DNA of 64,000 nucleotides from Chloroflexota bacterium (lineage in GTDB: Bacteria; Chloroflexota; Chloroflexia; Chloroheliales; Chloroheliaceae), in contig JAQBPB010000083.1 in assembly GCA_028287745.1 (NCBI GenBank), positions 1 through 64,000 on the forward strand, given 5' to 3'. Positions 52,769 to 60,940 of this stretch are shown one piece after another (within the stretch, counting starts at the first letter, position 1; the number at the start of each line of letters is the position of its first letter). The position numbers and the translations under genes were made by a program. Below the pieces are notes generated by a model. The model saw only the letters and a program-made list of their open reading frames with translations, was not told the DNA's origin and searched no databases.

Positions 52769-54048
52769 AGTGGAAAAGAGCCGGTCAGTTCCTGGTGGCC
52801 TTTAACTTCCAGGCGGCAGATAAACCGCATCCGGGGTGTATGCTCGATTTCGACAATATCGCCCACCTGTAGCCGGTCATACAGGGCCGGACTGAGGTCA
52901 AACTTGCGAACCGCCTTCTCTCCGGCGCTCAAGCCGCCATCCGCGACGACAATCAACCGTCGATTATCATTACTGGTGCCCGTGACGCGCCACTTACTGA
53001 GGACCGGGCCAACGGTCAGCCGTTTCGGCCCATGGACATCTTGCTGTTTGCGGCGGAACCTTAAAAACAAAAAGACCGCTATTATCAGCGAAAGCAAGCT
53101 AACTATCAGCAAAAGGAACCACTTCGAGGGGTCCATCCGTGAAGGCCAGAAACCTTCCGGTAAATAGTTAAAAGTTATAACCAGCGAGACCGTAAAAAAC
53201 ACCAACCCCAGCAAAGCATCCGAATATAGAAAAGTCCGCATACGCCAGTTCGGGGCATAACTCAAACCCGAACCCTCGGTAGTGTAATTAGCCAGCGCCG
53301 CCTTTTGCTTTTCGGACAATTCGGCCAGGGTTAATACGCGCAATTGGCTCACATAGCGGAAAAAGCGGCTGTACGTAACCTCAACGTAATCCGCACCGTC
53401 AGTATTTAGAAAAGTTTCCTGGGAAAGCTCAAATTGCGCAAACCGGCCGGTCTTGCGGTCAGTCCAGGGCCGGACCTGGATTAAATATCCGTCCGCCCGG
53501 ATATCGTTCCGCTCAATCCTGGCAACCAGGGTACCGGTAATTTTCCGGGGAGCCGAAAGCAAATCACCAATCGCAAAAATGATATAAACCAGGGCCACCA
53601 GTCCAGCCAGAAGCATCCCGGCTAACAGGAAGGCCGGAATCAGCTGCCAGTGCTGGAGCGGGAAATTAGGTTCATATTTATCCTGTACCAGGGTAAAATC
53701 GCCCAGGCGCAGCGAATAGATATTATGGAAATTTGGGGAGAAAGTAACAACGGCTGTTTGAGGAGTATCTGAATTTTGCAAATACTGGCTTAACTTAAAA
53801 AGCAGGCTGGATTTCAATTCAAACTCGGTAATTTGCCCATCCCCGGTAGTAAGGGTGAAGTGGCCGGGTAAGGTAGAAGCATTGGGCCGGTTGGTAATCT
53901 TTACGGTACCTTCCAGCTGGCCTGGCGGCAGCCAGCCATCTCGCCAGAAATCTGCCCCCAAAAACAAACCGCAGGCTACGGTTCCAAACGTCACCAGTAC
54001 CACAATTAGCCCTAATATTAACCTGGCTAACGGATGCTTTCGCCACAT
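52765..54048 (-). CDS. Membrane protein with three repeated beta domains, unknown function
   Basis: A 427-aa protein with about four transmembrane helices, at about 8-30, 135-165, 275-295 and 305-325. Between and after them are three soluble, beta-rich segments of about 70-90 residues that look alike: each starts with a 'G(T/P)V or L' strand, has polar residues with a strand ending in 'F(E/D)L', then 'a...V.(F/Y/H)(S/T)...' and a final strand with 'YSLRLGD', 'SQLRVLT' or 'CRLEVKG'. The match suggests threefold duplication. The first helix ends in a Cys (TVACGLFLG) but lacks a proper lipobox. I do not know a family name. Confidence 0.6.
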   Translation of the reverse strand: MWRKHPLARLILGLIVVLVTFGTVACGLFLGADFWRDGWLPPGQLEGTVKITNRPNASTLPGHFTLTTGDGQITEFELKSSLLFKLSQYLQNSDTPQTAVVTFSPNFHNIYSLRLGDFTLVQDKYEPNFPLQHWQLIPAFLLAGMLLAGLVALVYIIFAIGDLLSAPRKITGTLVARIERNDIRADGYLIQVRPWTDRKTGRFAQFELSQETFLNTDGADYVEVTYSRFFRYVSQLRVLTLAELSEKQKAALANYTTEGSGLSYAPNWRMRTFLYSDALLGLVFFTVSLVITFNYLPEGFWPSRMDPSKWFLLLIVSLLSLIIAVFLFLRFRRKQQDVHGPKRLTVGPVLSKWRVTGTSNDNRRLIVVADGGLSAGEKAVRKFDLSPALYDRLQVGDIVEIEHTPRMRFICRLEVKGHQELTGSFPL

Positions 54049-54159
54049 AACCCTTACCTCACTAACCGGTATTAAGACCGGCCCGGGTTTTCCGGCTGTC
54101 GCCTGCCTGTCAGGGGAACAACCCGGCCTTATTTAACCGAGCGTTCCCCTTTGATTTGG

Positions 54160-55338
54160 CTAGTTCTGGGCCAGATAGTCCAGTACGGCCTTCGTCATGA
54201 CCTGGGTACCAATTACCAGGGACTCTTCCTCAATGTCAAAGCCCGGGTGATGGTGAGGGAAACTCTTGCCATCAGTGCGGCCTGACCCAACAAAGAAGTA
54301 GCAACCCGGAACCGCTTGCAAGAAGAGTGACATATCATCACTGCCCATCATCTCGCGCGACTCGATAATTTTGTCTTTGCCCAGGATTTGGGTGGCGCTT
54401 GTACGCACAAAATCGGTCATTTCGCTGTTGTTTACCACCGCCGGGCAACTGTAGACCACTTCGAATTTTACTTCGCAGCGCAGGGCTTTGCCCAGGCCGA
54501 CCGCGATTTCTTCAATCCGTTTAATCATCAGTTCGCGGACTTCCGGCAAGAAGGAGCGGACTGTGCCTTCCAGGACAACTTCCGGTGCGATAATATTGGA
54601 AGCGAAACCGCCATGAATGGTGCCAAAGCTCAACACGCCGGACTCCATCGGCGCAACTTCCCGGCTGACGATGGTCTGGAGAGTATTGACCAGCTGGCAG
54701 GCCGCCATGACCGAGTCAATTGCTTTCTCCGGCTGACTGCCGTGTCCGCCTTTGCCCCGAACCGTCAGCTTGATGCTGTCAACGTTTGCCATCGCCGGGC
54801 CGGACTTTAGGGCAATCGAACCAACCGGTTCATCGTTGCCCAGGTGAATACCCAGCGCGACATCAACCCCGGCCATAACCCCCGCATCAATCATCGGCTT
54901 GGCCCCGCTGACCACTTCTTCGGCCGGTTGGAAGACGAACTTCACGTTACCGGCAAAGTCATTGCGCTTTCCAGCCAGCATTTCGGCCACAGTCAGGCCG
55001 ATAGCGACGTGACCATCGTGGCCACAGGCGTGCATAACACCCTGGGTACGGCTGGTGTATTCCGCGTCAACTTGCTCCAAAATCGGTAAGGCATCAATAT
55101 CAGCCCGGTACAGCACGGTTTTACCAGGCCGGCTACCGCGCAGCAACCCTACCACCCCGGTCTTAGCTACCCCGGTCTGTACTTCCATACCCAGCTTTTC
55201 CAACCGGTCAGCAATAACCCCGGCCGTCCGGTTCTCGGCAAAAGCCAGTTCCGGGTTGCGGTGAATATCGCGGCGGATAGCAACCAGGTCATCCCGGCGG
55301 GTTTCCGCCTGCCGTTTGATGTCAGCAATATCAATCAT
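54160..55338 (-). CDS. M20-family amidohydrolase (N-acyl amino acid/hippurate type)
   Basis: A 392-aa zinc hydrolase. It opens with RRDIHRNPELAFAENRTAG, the amidohydrolase signature. Metal ligands are in HACGHDGHVAIG, FVFQPAEEVV (Glu-Glu with the general base) and GIHLG, and HHHPGFDIEEE holds the C-terminal His. The middle part carries the dimerisation domain (SIKLTVRGKGGHGSQPEKAID). Such enzymes hydrolyse N-acetyl-, benzoyl- or other acylated amino acids. N-acetyldiaminopimelate deacetylase is an alternative, but there is no lysine pathway context here. It appears monocistronic. Confidence 0.9.
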   Translation of the reverse strand: MIDIADIKRQAETRRDDLVAIRRDIHRNPELAFAENRTAGVIADRLEKLGMEVQTGVAKTGVVGLLRGSRPGKTVLYRADIDALPILEQVDAEYTSRTQGVMHACGHDGHVAIGLTVAEMLAGKRNDFAGNVKFVFQPAEEVVSGAKPMIDAGVMAGVDVALGIHLGNDEPVGSIALKSGPAMANVDSIKLTVRGKGGHGSQPEKAIDSVMAACQLVNTLQTIVSREVAPMESGVLSFGTIHGGFASNIIAPEVVLEGTVRSFLPEVRELMIKRIEEIAVGLGKALRCEVKFEVVYSCPAVVNNSEMTDFVRTSATQILGKDKIIESREMMGSDDMSLFLQAVPGCYFFVGSGRTDGKSFPHHHPGFDIEEESLVIGTQVMTKAVLDYLAQN

Positions 55339-55653
55339 TTGTAATTATCCTTTAGCTTAACGACCATCTCCATCTTAACAATTACCCTTTGAACTAATAA
55401 ACTTGATTATAACAGGTTGTCTTTAGTTCGCGGGTAGTATGAGGCAGTTTTGTGGCTATACCCGGGTTTGCGTTAAATGCTGAAGGTGCAAGCAAACTCC
55501 GGGTAAAATACTTTTAAATCCAATAAGCTTATTCTATCAAATTACCTTTCACTTTTCCAGACACAAAGGTGGATAACAAAAGGCTAGACCAAACAACCGC
55601 CCGGACCGGAAGTATAACCGCTGGCCTTATTAAAAATTGTGAAAGGGCTGAAT
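55339..55653. other. Intergenic region without recognised features
   Basis: A 315-nt gap upstream of the M20 gene and downstream of the GNAT gene, both on the minus strand. I see no clear hairpin with U-run, promoter pair or coding sequence. The M20 promoter must be within it. Confidence 0.35.
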
Positions 55654-56376
55654 CTAGCTAAACTTTTCCAGGCGCTTGCCAAAAAATAGGGCAATTTCGC
55701 GGGTGGCGTAAAAGGCGTTGTTATAGCCGCAGAAAAAGAAACCGTTCTTCTGGAAATAGTTAATGGCCGGGTAATTCTTAATCTGCAACTCCACCAGCAG
55801 GCTGCGCAGGCGGTGGCGGTCAGCCCAGGTCCTGGCTTCGCCCAGGAGCTGGCTACCAACACCCTGCCGCCGGAAATCAAGTTGGACGGCGTGAGTTGTA
55901 ATCCAGGCCAGGTGGCGCGTACTGTCCACCGATAACCCGATATATCCGATAATATCTGGTGGTGCCGGGCGGTATAATACCGGCTGGCCTTCCTCGTCAA
56001 ACTGCGGGTCGGGCACATCACCCATTAGAATAGCCTGGTGCGGTTCCAGTTCAACGGTTTCGGCGACCAGTAACAGGTCGGTCTTTTTCCATTCACCCAG
56101 CAATTGCTGGTCATTAAGGGGAGCCGCAACCGCCAGGGGCATGGGCAAGCGGCTGGGGCTGAGGTTCATCTGGAAAATTGGCAGGTTAGGTGCGACGGAC
56201 TTGCCCAATATTTTATTACGCGACCGGGCCTGAGCCAGTTCTTCCTCGTCTAATTCCGGCGGTTCTTCGAAACTTTCCTGCATCTGCCAGACATGGCGGG
56301 TTACATAACCGGCGTCAATATCCAGACAACGGGGCAGATCTTCCAACTCGGCAGACCTAACACGAAATTTTACCAA
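55654..56376 (-). CDS. GNAT-family N-acetyltransferase
   Basis: A 240-aa acetyltransferase-fold protein. The acetyl-CoA pyrophosphate loop is FRRQGVGSQLLGEA near residue 172, in the family form R-x-x-G-x-G, preceded by the strand AWITTHAVQLDFR. INYFQKNGFFFCGYNNAFYA gives the last helix and strand. The N-terminal 100 residues are unusual and may bind the acceptor, which cannot be named. It stands alone on the minus strand between the kinase hybrid and the M20 gene. Confidence 0.82.
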   Translation of the reverse strand: MVKFRVRSAELEDLPRCLDIDAGYVTRHVWQMQESFEEPPELDEEELAQARSRNKILGKSVAPNLPIFQMNLSPSRLPMPLAVAAPLNDQQLLGEWKKTDLLLVAETVELEPHQAILMGDVPDPQFDEEGQPVLYRPAPPDIIGYIGLSVDSTRHLAWITTHAVQLDFRRQGVGSQLLGEARTWADRHRLRSLLVELQIKNYPAINYFQKNGFFFCGYNNAFYATREIALFFGKRLEKFS

Positions 56377-56545
56377 TTTAACTCTTTCTGTACCGGTGAT
56401 AACTTTATAATTCGGTTTAAAACTTTATACCGTTGGTCATTGGGTCTAACACACCAGCCTGTGTAACTTTTAAGCAGAGGTTTACCCCGACCGCTCATAA
56501 AAATTATAACACTCCAGGCGAACCTTAGCATCCTTCCACAGAATA

Positions 56546-57625
56546 TTAAACGGCTGGTAAAGTAAACCAGAAGGTTGCGCCGTTACCCGGATTATTGCGG
56601 ACTCCAATTTCCCCATTGTGAAGCTCGACCATTTGCCGGGCAATTGACAGGCCCAGGCCGGAACTTTTTTCACCACCGGTGGGCTGGTTACTTAAAGGGC
56701 CGGTTTTTCTAAATGCCTGGTCCAGGTCTTCTCCGGTCAGGCCTGGGCCCTGGTCGCATACTTCAAACAATACTACCTGATCACCCGGCCTGGTTCGTAC
56801 AATAATCTCGCCTGACTGCCGGTTGGAAAACTTGATAGCGTTACCGACCAGGTTTTGAATTACCTGGATTATCCGCTGCGGGTCCACTTCAATATCCGGT
56901 ATTGTTTCTTCCAGGTCAAGTACAAGAATCTGGTTTTTATGAGTAGCATAGTTCGTATTTAATTCGACTATTTCCCGGGCCAGGGTATTCAGATTTGTAA
57001 GTTTACGGCGCAAAACCAGTTTATCCTGGGCGGCTGCCTGGAAGTCCAGTAAATCTTCAATAATTCGCTGCATGTCACTGGTCTGCCGCCCCACCATATC
57101 CAGCAAACCATTGGCCTGTTCAGTCATGGGCTGCCCGACCGGCACCATTTCCAAGACCAATTGAGTCGCGACCAGGATGGAAAACAAAGGGTTTTTCAGG
57201 TCATGACTGGCAATCCGTAAGAACTCTTCTCTGAGAATGGCAAGTTCCCGCAAGCGCAAATGTGTTTCAACCCTGGCTTGCATAATGGAAAAATCAACCG
57301 GTTTGGTAATGTAATCATTAGCGCCTAGCTGCAAAGCCTTGACCACATCACGGCTTCCTTCAAGGGCGCTAGACATTAATACAGGCAAGTCAGCCAGCGA
57401 ACGCTTTAACCGGATCTGGCGCAAAACCTCAAACCCATCTATTCCTGGCATCATTATGTCAAGTAATACCAGGTCAATTTTTTGCTGATTTAATAACTCA
57501 AGGGCCTGATAGCCATTTTCAGCGGTAAAGATATTATATCGAAGTTTACGAAGTGTGAACGAAATAAGGTGAAGATTATCCGTGTTGTCGTCAACCAGGA
57601 GCAAGTTACAATTTTCCGGCTTCAT
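56546..57625 (-). CDS. Hybrid response regulator-histidine kinase
   Basis: A 359-aa signalling protein with the receiver first. Receiver residues 5-122, Asp56 (DLVLLDIMMPGIDGFE) and the Lys in YITKPVDFS. HisKA follows with LRIASHDLKNPLFSI holding the phospho-acceptor His (about 144). The HATPase domain has LVGNAIKFSNRQ, CDQGPGLTGED and SSGLGLSIARQMVELHNG. There is no transmembrane segment. This order, with phosphorylation of the receiver by another kinase modulating the output kinase, is common in complex phosphorelays. No partner gene is adjacent. It has its own promoter region of about 480 nt upstream. Confidence 0.9.
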   Translation of the reverse strand: MKPENCNLLLVDDNTDNLHLISFTLRKLRYNIFTAENGYQALELLNQQKIDLVLLDIMMPGIDGFEVLRQIRLKRSLADLPVLMSSALEGSRDVVKALQLGANDYITKPVDFSIMQARVETHLRLRELAILREEFLRIASHDLKNPLFSILVATQLVLEMVPVGQPMTEQANGLLDMVGRQTSDMQRIIEDLLDFQAAAQDKLVLRRKLTNLNTLAREIVELNTNYATHKNQILVLDLEETIPDIEVDPQRIIQVIQNLVGNAIKFSNRQSGEIIVRTRPGDQVVLFEVCDQGPGLTGEDLDQAFRKTGPLSNQPTGGEKSSGLGLSIARQMVELHNGEIGVRNNPGNGATFWFTLPAV

Positions 57626-58107
57626 ATGAATATAATTGATCTTCTAACTAATAGGATTTAAAACTATTACACATAAATTTACCAGGTAGCCCGACTAGTA
57701 TTTCCCAGATAGCTTTCTTTTATTAACTTCCGCCGACTAAATTTCGCAATGAGGAAGATTTAAATTACTGGGGTTACAACCAATTTGATTTATAATTGGC
57801 CCGGCTAAAAAACATCTATTTACTGTAGATATCATTATACATTATAAAATATACTATTTGGATTACTGCCTGCTTAACAAAAGTACTAAATAAGTGGTGT
57901 TACTCTTATAAAACCTGGCATAAAGTGGGGCGGCAGTTATAAGAATATACTTTTTATAATAATAGTTGTGTGAATAATACCGTGAAATAGCCAGGACCTG
58001 AATCCAGATTTGCTCTAATTTTATTGCCTGTAAATATAGAAAGGCAAGAAAAAACCCGCTAATCCAATTAACGGGTAAAGCAGGATCAATAGTAACTTAC
58101 TTTTTTA
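57626..58107. other. AT-rich intergenic region
   Basis: It contains the promoter area of the hybrid kinase and the terminator of the amidohydrolase gene (58050-58075). Several AT-rich runs could be -10 boxes (for example around 57830-57860), but no -35/-10 pair stands out. No coding sequence is seen. Confidence 0.45.
58047..58075 (-). terminator. Rho-independent terminator of the amidohydrolase gene
   Basis: On the minus strand CCCGTTAAT-TGG-ATTAGCGGG (58055-58075) forms a 9-bp stem with one G-U pair, and TTTTTTCTTG follows. It starts about 33 nt after the stop at 58108. Confidence 0.82.
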
Positions 58108-59772
58108 TTAAGCTTCCAAAAAGACCGGCTCTCCGGCCACAATGGTTGCCCGGATAGGGGTTGCCAGAATTTCGGTTTCCGGGATGTTGAAAATATCCTG
58201 GCCGAGGGCGGTAAAGTCAGCCAGGAAGCCTGGCGCGATAATACCCCGGCAGCCTTCCTCCCCGGCGGCATAGGCTGCACCCCGGGTAAAGCCCCGGACG
58301 GCCTCTGCCATGCTCAAACGCTCGTGAGGCAGCCAGGCCGGGCGGTCCTCGCCGGGACGCTTGCGTGAAACGGCGGCGTAAATCCCAACCAGGGGTGCTA
58401 TCGGCTCAATCGGCACGTCGGAACCCAGCGCCAGGTGCACCCCGCTGCGTAACAGGCTCTTGTAAGCATAACCGCGCCCGGTTTCGGTCAGGCGCGATTG
58501 CCCCCAATAACGGTCGGCGGTATCCCGGTCGGTCGTGGCGTGGGTCGGCTGGACCGAGGCAATAATACCTGAACGGGCCAGGCGTGGCAGGTCGGCGGCC
58601 TTCAACAATTGGACATGTTCAAGCCGGTGCCGGGCAAAAGGCGGTAGACCCGAAAAACCTTCTTTCGAAACAGACCGGCCGGTTTCAGAGATTACCTGCT
58701 CTATCACGTCCAGCCCCAGACCGGCCGCCCGGTCCCCGATAACGTGGACGGCCACCGCAAAGCCGTTTTCAATACAAAACCGGGCCTGGCTCAAGAAATC
58801 GGCTTCCGTCATGCGCAAGATGCCCCGGTTGGCCTTTTCGCAACTGTCTTTGTCATCTTCCCCGCCATGGTCGTGCGGTTCCAGGTAAGGCTCGTACATG
58901 GCGGCGGTCTGCGAACCCAGGGTGCCATCCAGGAAAAACTTAATTTGGCCCAGCCGGAGCATTTCATCGCCAAAACCCTGCCGGAAGCCGCTCTCAATCA
59001 GACCGGGTGCGGCATAACTGTAGGGCAACACCGTCACCCGGAACTTCAGGTTACCCCGTTCGTGAAGGCGCTGTAAAGCGACCAGCCCGCTGCGTTCTTC
59101 AATAGAATGCACACCGGTCAGGCCGGAGCGCCGGGCCAACTCAATGGCTTCTTCAAGAGCAGCAATTTCCGCGACCGGGCTGCTTTTTTCCAGGTGAGGC
59201 AGCAGCAAAGCAACCGCGTTTTCCTTGAAAAGGCCGCTCAGTTGGCCTTTTTCATCCCGCCCGATTTCCCCGCCAGGCGGGTCAGGGGTATTCTCCCCGA
59301 TTCCGCTCAACTCTAGCGCCCGGCTGTTAACCAGGAGCAGGTGGCCGTCTTTGCTGTGAAGGGCGACCGGGTGGTTGGGCGCAGCCAGGTCCAGGGTCTC
59401 CCGACCGGGAAAGTCGTGACCCCACAGGTTCTTGTCCCAGCCCAGGCCGGTAATCCATTCACCGGGCGGCGTGGTTAAAGCTCGCTCACGGACCTTTCCG
59501 GCCATGCCTTCCAGCCGGTCCACCCCGACCAGATTAACCTGGCGCAGCGTCTTACCCCACCACAAAAGATGGGTATGGGCATCGTTCAGGCCCGGTATCA
59601 GGGTAGCCCCTTTCAGGTCCACCGCTTCAGCCTGCCTTGCGCCATCCATAGCCTGGATATCCTGGTTGCGTCCCACCCGCACCACCCGGCCTTCCCGCAC
59701 GAAAACCGCTTCAGCCTGCGTCCCATCCCCGTCAAGGGTGTAGATACGGGCGTTGTAATAAATAAAGTCCAT
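58108..59772 (-). CDS. Metal-dependent amidohydrolase (YtcJ/amidohydrolase_3 family)
   Basis: A 554-aa member of the amidohydrolase superfamily. The metal-binding motif NDAHTHLLWWGKTL (HxH) is near residue 65, followed by the YtcJ-like GWDKNLWGHDFPGRETLD and ALHSKDGHLLLVNS. The C-terminal half contributes HVIGDRAAG, RHRLEHVQLL and LALGSDVPIEP with the metal-ligating Asp. Substrates in this family range over formamides and other C-N or exocyclic amide bonds; none can be named. AAAAGGA lies 5 nt before ATG 59772, which I prefer to the upstream in-frame start at 59817. It follows argC by 65 nt on the same strand. Confidence 0.87.
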   Translation of the reverse strand: MDFIYYNARIYTLDGDGTQAEAVFVREGRVVRVGRNQDIQAMDGARQAEAVDLKGATLIPGLNDAHTHLLWWGKTLRQVNLVGVDRLEGMAGKVRERALTTPPGEWITGLGWDKNLWGHDFPGRETLDLAAPNHPVALHSKDGHLLLVNSRALELSGIGENTPDPPGGEIGRDEKGQLSGLFKENAVALLLPHLEKSSPVAEIAALEEAIELARRSGLTGVHSIEERSGLVALQRLHERGNLKFRVTVLPYSYAAPGLIESGFRQGFGDEMLRLGQIKFFLDGTLGSQTAAMYEPYLEPHDHGGEDDKDSCEKANRGILRMTEADFLSQARFCIENGFAVAVHVIGDRAAGLGLDVIEQVISETGRSVSKEGFSGLPPFARHRLEHVQLLKAADLPRLARSGIIASVQPTHATTDRDTADRYWGQSRLTETGRGYAYKSLLRSGVHLALGSDVPIEPIAPLVGIYAAVSRKRPGEDRPAWLPHERLSMAEAVRGFTRGAAYAAGEEGCRGIIAPGFLADFTALGQDIFNIPETEILATPIRATIVAGEPVFLEA

Positions 59773-59796
59773 AAATTCCTTTTGGTTAGGTAGAAG

Positions 59797-59810
59797 GTTC
59801 AACGTTGAAC
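59797..59810. promoter_or_regulatory. 14-bp perfect palindrome, possible operator
   Basis: GTTCAACGTTGAAC is perfectly self-complementary and lies in the gap between argC and the amidohydrolase gene, 25 nt before the chosen start. Part of it recurs nearby as GAACGTTCC. It may be a regulator site or an RNA hairpin over the ribosome site. Confidence 0.4.
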
Positions 59811-59837
59811 GTTCCACGTACTCAGTCCCTACCCCCT

Positions 59838-60902
59838 TTACGGATAAAGCCCCAGCATATCGAGGCCGGTGGTTTCGGGCAAGCCCGCCAGCAGGTTCAT
59901 ATTCTGGATACCCTCACCCGCCGCGCCCTTGGTCAGGTTATCCACCACGGCTACCGAAATCAGGCGGCGGCCGGCCAGGTTAACCGTCGGGTAGATAAAG
60001 CAGTAATTACTGCCCGCTACCTGCTTGGTATAAGGTGATTCGTCCACAACCTGAACAAACGGGTCATTTGCATAGAATTCCCGGTAATATTCGCGGATGG
60101 CCCGGGATGCTTCCGCCTGGTCGGTGTGCGCGGATAAAAAGCTATCCGAAAGGCGGGCATAACAGGTCGCAAGCATGCCCCGTGAGAGCGGTACCAGGTG
60201 CGGTGTGAAGGAAACCGAAACCGGGCTGCCGTAGATATCCTGTAAGGTCTGTTCGATTTCCGGCAGATGGCGGTGACCTTCCAGACCGTAAGCGGTGGTG
60301 CTGGAAGTCATTTCGGGGTAATGCAGGTTTTGTTTAAGGCCGCGCCCGGCCCCGCTGGTACCGCTAAGGGCGTTAATAATAACGTCCGGTTCGATAATAG
60401 GCTGGCCCAGCCGCGAACTGAGGGCCGGGGCCAGGGCCAGGGTTGAACAGGTCGGGTAGCAGCCTGGATTGGCAATCAGGCGGGTTTGCGGATTTATTTT
60501 GTCGCGGTAGATTTCGGGCAAGCCGTAGACCGCTTCGGGTAAGAGATACGCGGCCGGGTGCGCCCCATACCACTTCTCATAGGTCGCCCGGTCGCGGAGC
60601 CGGAAGTCGGCCGACATATCAATTACTTTGGTTGAAGGGGACTGCTCCAGGATAGCCGCCGCGGTTTCCGCCGAGGCGTGATGCGGCAGGGCCAGGAAAA
60701 TAAAATCCGCTTCGTTCTGGCGCTGTAACTCGCCGCTTACTGTCAGGTTTAGCGGTCCCAGGTTAGGAAAAACTTTGGACAGGGGTTGTCCGGCGGCGCT
60801 CCGCCCGACTACTTCCAACAACTCTACATCCGGCCGCCGCCCCAGCAACCGGGCCAATTCCGCACCGACATAACCGGTAATACCCACTATTGAAACTTTC
60901 AA
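59838..60902 (-). CDS. argC: N-acetyl-gamma-glutamyl-phosphate reductase
   Basis: A 354-aa NADPH-dependent enzyme for the third step of arginine synthesis. It starts MKVSIVGITGYVGAELARLL, the Rossmann motif typical of ArgC. The catalytic Cys is in ANPGCYPT (about residue 142), and HLVPLSRGMLATCYA holds the conserved His. SGTSGAGRGLKQNLHYPE is a family signature. The start is TTG 60902, 4-5 nt after GGAGAGG; the ATG at 60926 would place that site inside the coding sequence. No argB, argJ or argD is nearby, so the pathway genes are scattered. It lies 38 nt behind the acyl-CoA ligase gene. Confidence 0.93.
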   Translation of the reverse strand: MKVSIVGITGYVGAELARLLGRRPDVELLEVVGRSAAGQPLSKVFPNLGPLNLTVSGELQRQNEADFIFLALPHHASAETAAAILEQSPSTKVIDMSADFRLRDRATYEKWYGAHPAAYLLPEAVYGLPEIYRDKINPQTRLIANPGCYPTCSTLALAPALSSRLGQPIIEPDVIINALSGTSGAGRGLKQNLHYPEMTSSTTAYGLEGHRHLPEIEQTLQDIYGSPVSVSFTPHLVPLSRGMLATCYARLSDSFLSAHTDQAEASRAIREYYREFYANDPFVQVVDESPYTKQVAGSNYCFIYPTVNLAGRRLISVAVVDNLTKGAAGEGIQNMNLLAGLPETTGLDMLGLYP

Positions 60903-60940
60903 CTTTCCTCTCCCTTGTATAAACATGAACGAAAACCGGT

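Noticed and set aside
54112-54150. AGGGGAAC/GTTCCCCT hairpin after the M20 gene
   Set aside because: The loop is long and no U-run follows on the minus strand, so termination is not supported.
55584-56021. Minus-strand ORF of 145 codons inside the GNAT gene
   Set aside because: Out-of-frame shadow of the acetyltransferase.
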